In this document: one piece after another, positions 61,116 to 64,000 of the stretch
Numbering within the stretch: position 1 is the first letter of the stretch
Layout of the letters: every line of letters begins with the position of its first letter
NCBI GenBank assembly: GCA_013397845.1
Contig: VZTG01006666.1
Span: 310,369-374,368, forward strand
From: Melanocharis versteri
Lineage: Eukaryota > Chordata > Aves > Passeriformes > Melanocharitidae
DNA length: 64,000 nt
Direction of reading: 5' to 3'
Notes under the pieces: generated by a model
Database searches by the model: none
The model's input: the letters and a program-made list of their open reading frames with translations, nothing else
What the model was told of the DNA's origin: nothing
Program-made: the position numbers and the translations under genes

Positions 61116-62117
61116 CTTTTTTGGTTTGTGTTTCCAAACAAAAGATGTACATGGTCATTATTATGTCCAAATTTTCAAATGAATTGGGCATTTAATCTCA
61201 TGAACAGGACTGAAAAGGAGCAGGGCTTGATTATTTACTGTCTGACATCTTTCAGAGCCTTGAGGCCTTTACTGTACCAGCAAAAGTTAGAATAGTAATT
61301 TTTTTATTGCAAAGGCGTATCCAACCAAGGAAGACGCAAAGAAAGAGATCAACTGATATGGAGTGGGAAATGTCACTTTAACAGCTGTAAAACACAAAGA
61401 ACTGCAATTCCTAAAGAGAGGCAAAAAGCATCTGTTTGGTACAAGTTAAGAATGACAAATATAATGACATTTTTGTTTCAAGCAATGCTTTAATGTAAGA
61501 TTTCAAGATGTGTCGATGTAAGATACATGAATGATACAGAAGAATTACCAGAGGTTGTCTGCCACTTGAGTCAGGCTGACTGCTTTATTTTGTGCCTGGT
61601 ACCAGGTGCTCTGTCACCCAGGGCTGAGGCACCAAGGGACTACCCTGCTGCAGAAGAATTTTAACAATGGCAACTGATGCGATAATAATGATAATAATGA
61701 AGACAAAAGAGAGCATGCCAACAAAAGACTGAATTCAAGGACTCGAGTGCTGCTTTTCAGTTCCCTGTCTCTATCAAGGTCTGCAAAGCCTTTATTTAAA
61801 GCGAATAACCCCTAGGCATGGAAAGGAGATGTTTTGCGTGGCCCAGGAACACTGTAGTGAGGAGCAGCTGTGTGAGTACGAGAAGTGAAAGCCATAGCAA
61901 AGATATCAAGTAAGAATACATTTTATAATGCTGCAGCCTCTTCAACCATTCACTTAAAGAAAGAGAGCCGTTACTTTGGTTGTTTCTCTAAGGCCATACT
62001 CACCAGTTAGAAGATGTGTCTAACAACCCAGGAAGAGTGGAAAACATTGAAGATAATTAATCAACTTCTACCATCTGCTTTTTGATCATGAATAAAGAAA
62101 TGCCTGCAATCCAAAAC

Positions 62118-62270
62118 CAGTCACCTTGTTCTGAAATTTAATTGACCTTATTTGTTCAGAACCATTCAAACAAATCAGGGAATTGTCAGGCATTTTCCCA
62201 GCTCTCTCCAGTTTTGACAGTTTCACACAAGCCATCCCTAATTTCTCTTTCATTTTCCCTTTTATAGATT
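62118..62270 (-). CDS. SPACA1: Probable SPACA1 extracellular exon
   Basis: The minus-strand frame contains LERAGKMPDNSLICLNGSEQ followed by IRSIKFQNK. This aligns without gaps to the LEV...C segment of human SPACA1 as I recall it, and the IKF motif follows at nearly the right distance. The conserved C sits within the ectodomain just before the juxtamembrane part. Two donors are possible: AACAAG|GTGACT (end 62125, phase 0) has the better consensus, while ACTG|GTTTTG (end 62118, phase 1) fits the phase of the transmembrane exon. The acceptor at ATAATTTTAG is a guess and may lie further 3'. Upstream exons with the signal peptide and Cys-rich part were not found and probably lie beyond 64 kb. Confidence 0.5.
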
Positions 62271-62894
62271 CTAAAATTATAAGGTACTGTTTTGTTGGTG
62301 ACTGGTATGCAGAACTCATGTTCACCCTGGTAGGAATTCTGAGTAGCAGAATGACTGCTGGAAAACCATTTCTATTTCTATTTACGCTTCATTTCTACTT
62401 CTATATAAGGTCCTGTGCCACTTTCATCACTGTAGTATCTAAGCAACTCTTCCATCACATCATTTGAGTTTCATTCTCCTGCATCACAGAATTTTCATTC
62501 AGATATTCTTAATCACAGTCCACCTATAGGATTCTTCTGATCTTTCTGCAAAATACAGGACAGGCAAGAATGGTGAACTGGCTGAGAATAACATACATAG
62601 TAAGTCTGAATACTGGGGTTTTCAAACAGTGTAGAGTTACCTGCTTTTAGACTAATTCACTTCACTGTCTGGAACATGTCTTTTTAGAATTACATAAGGT
62701 TGTGGGGAATGGACATTAATGAGAATTATCTTTGATTTTTGCAGTTTCATGTAATGTAATTTATTATGCCCTTGGCAAGATGTGAGTTTGGATCTCTAAG
62801 AACACTTCTGTTTACAGGCTGTAACAGGAGCCTGATGAAGAGAAAAACAAGTTTTGTGATGTTCACAGCTAATCTACTCAAGTTTTCTTTCTAG

Positions 62895-62981
62895 GCAAGA
62901 AAATCTTCCAATAATCAAGAACCAGAACTGCCTGAGAGACAAACTGATGATACCAAGGATGCCTTCCAAGCAAACAAGCAG
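62895..62981 (+). other. Candidate exon, charged segment after the membrane span
   Basis: Acceptor AGTTTTCTTTCTAG is followed by exactly 29 codons, ARKSSNNQEPELPERQTDDT then KDAFQANKQ, and a usable donor CAG|GTAGCA. Entry phase 0 matches the exit phase of the candidate exon at 60507-60568. The combined product would read membrane segment, basic stop-transfer-like ARK, then an acidic/polar tail. If the donor is not used, the frame runs on to TGA at 63063. It overlaps, on the opposite strand, the zone upstream of the probable SPACA1 exon. Unrecognised. Confidence 0.25.
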
Positions 62982-64000
62982 GTAGCAGACAAAAGCTGCT
63001 TCTCAGTTAGCTGGTTCACAATGAGCAAAGACAGACTCCCATCAGGTGTGCTTTTAAGCCCCTGACTGCAATCCTGAAGTCTAGGCAACACTCCAATTAG
63101 CCAGTGAGATTTTGCCACAGCCAGAACACGCCTTTCAAACACCTTCAGCTTACAGGTAAGGTTCCAAAGAGGAATTTACACCAACTTTTAAAAAAACTAT
63201 ACTTAGCTTAGTAAAAGGAGAAAGAACAAGTCTTTTTTTGAAACATGCAATGTCTAGTTCAATAACTTTCCACTTGAAGTTTACTGCCCACTACAGATCT
63301 GTGTACTACTTTATTGTAAAGAATGATGAAAAAACCACTATTCTATATTTCACACAATTACATTGCAAAAAACTGCCCACACTAAAATTGTATGTGCTCC
63401 ACTAGAAATTTTCTAAGATTCTACAAATAAAAAGAGATTGACAGTATATCTGAGAGTTTCAAGCAGATTGCCTCCAACTCTGCCCAAAACGTAGCATATT
63501 AACTTTACCTGTTGATTATTTATATTCATATTTGCTAAAAAGGGAGCACCTTTAAATGAAATGCAATTCCTCTTCATCCTCCTCTCCCTCAAGTTTTTCA
63601 CTGAGCTGGAGCTGGAGTTCCTCTTAGATCGTGTCATGGACTGTACAGGAGTGCTCCATCTATAAGGAAATGCTCGACCAAATGTTTATAAGGTCCAGCA
63701 GCCAACAGGAGTTGTCTCCACCAGTTTTCAGATCCAGAAAATATGTATCACTTTGGCAAAGGGGAACAAGATTTTGCCTGTGCAGACTGTTGGGCTTTGA
63801 CTCTTAATATAATGATGACGCGTAGCTTTTCTGCTTCCCTTCTACATTATCTATAAGCCTTTTTCTATGGCTTTATATATATTTAAAAATGGATGGAGAT
63901 AAGCTAATGGGAGGGCGGGATTACATATGCACACAGGAGATCCCAGCTGTTAGCCTTGGGCACCAGGATTCTCTATTTAATTTCTGTGTAAATGCAAGGA
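62982..64000. other. Right edge: unresolved, possible exons on both strands
   Basis: On the minus strand, 63509-63640 is a 44-codon open segment between an acceptor-like CTCCTGTACAG and an excellent donor CAACAG|GTAAAG, encoding a basic, Ser-rich peptide with no recognised family. On the plus strand, 63628-63807 is open for 59 codons from an acceptor-like TTCCTCTTAG to a TAA. A perfect plus-strand donor TTACAG|GTAAGG lies at 63155. None can be assigned to a gene with confidence. Confidence 0.35.

Noticed and set aside
61201..61240. Minus-strand acceptor TGCTCCTTTTCAG as the start of the SPACA1 membrane exon
   Set aside because: It has a good pyrimidine tract, but in the frame of the membrane span a stop codon follows before the coding part, so it cannot start that exon.
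62357..62455. Minus-strand segment encoding EELLRYYSDESG as a further SPACA1 exon
   Set aside because: A faint resemblance to the SPACA1 ectodomain exists, but the segment is short, no good acceptor precedes it and an in-frame stop lies just upstream.

Overview
This is a window of vertebrate, almost certainly avian (neoavian), nuclear DNA. The evidence is an intact cannabinoid receptor 1 gene (CNR1), several CR1 LINE 3' fragments of bird type, an endogenous-retroviral LTR of a type widespread in neoavian genomes, low gene density, long introns and assembly gaps. There is no bacterial-style operon, CRISPR array or phage. Most open frames in the window are chance frames in non-coding DNA.

Layout. 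1-18.3 kb: non-coding DNA upstream of CNR1 with simple repeats, two CR1 remnants, one LTR and one assembly gap. About 18.3-19.6 kb: a CpG island whose core is an assembly gap (18591-19121); it is the likely CNR1 promoter and non-coding first exon. About 19.6-31.74 kb: the large CNR1 5' intron, with no recognisable gene. 31744-33226: the main CNR1 exon, with a short 5' UTR, an upstream ORF whose stop overlaps the CNR1 start, and a complete 473-codon receptor frame. 33227 to about 36.9 kb: a long 3' UTR with a TG-rich repeat, a (CAT)16 repeat and several polyadenylation hexamers. About 37-60.4 kb: gene-poor intergenic DNA with CR1 fragments, simple repeats and an unusual perfect 27-bp-arm hairpin at 53451-53505. 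About 60.4-62.3 kb, minus strand: the 3' end of a second gene, which I identify as SPACA1 (sperm acrosome membrane-associated protein 1). The evidence is a transmembrane exon spliced in phase to a short terminal exon, plus a probable upstream exon. The rest of SPACA1 lies beyond or unresolved near the right edge.

CNR1 (+) and SPACA1 (-) are convergent, tail to tail, as I recall for the human 6q15 region, which supports both calls. They are functionally unrelated: CNR1 is a Gi/o-coupled neuronal receptor and SPACA1 an acrosomal membrane protein of sperm.

The least explained part is 59.9-63.8 kb on the plus strand. Three candidate exons there have good splice-like boundaries and matching phases, and would encode a small membrane protein antisense to SPACA1. 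I cannot name it, and chance is not excluded. I see no clear evidence of a wholly new biological system. The best leads are the perfect hairpin, the ATGA uORF/CNR1 overlap and the antisense candidate gene.
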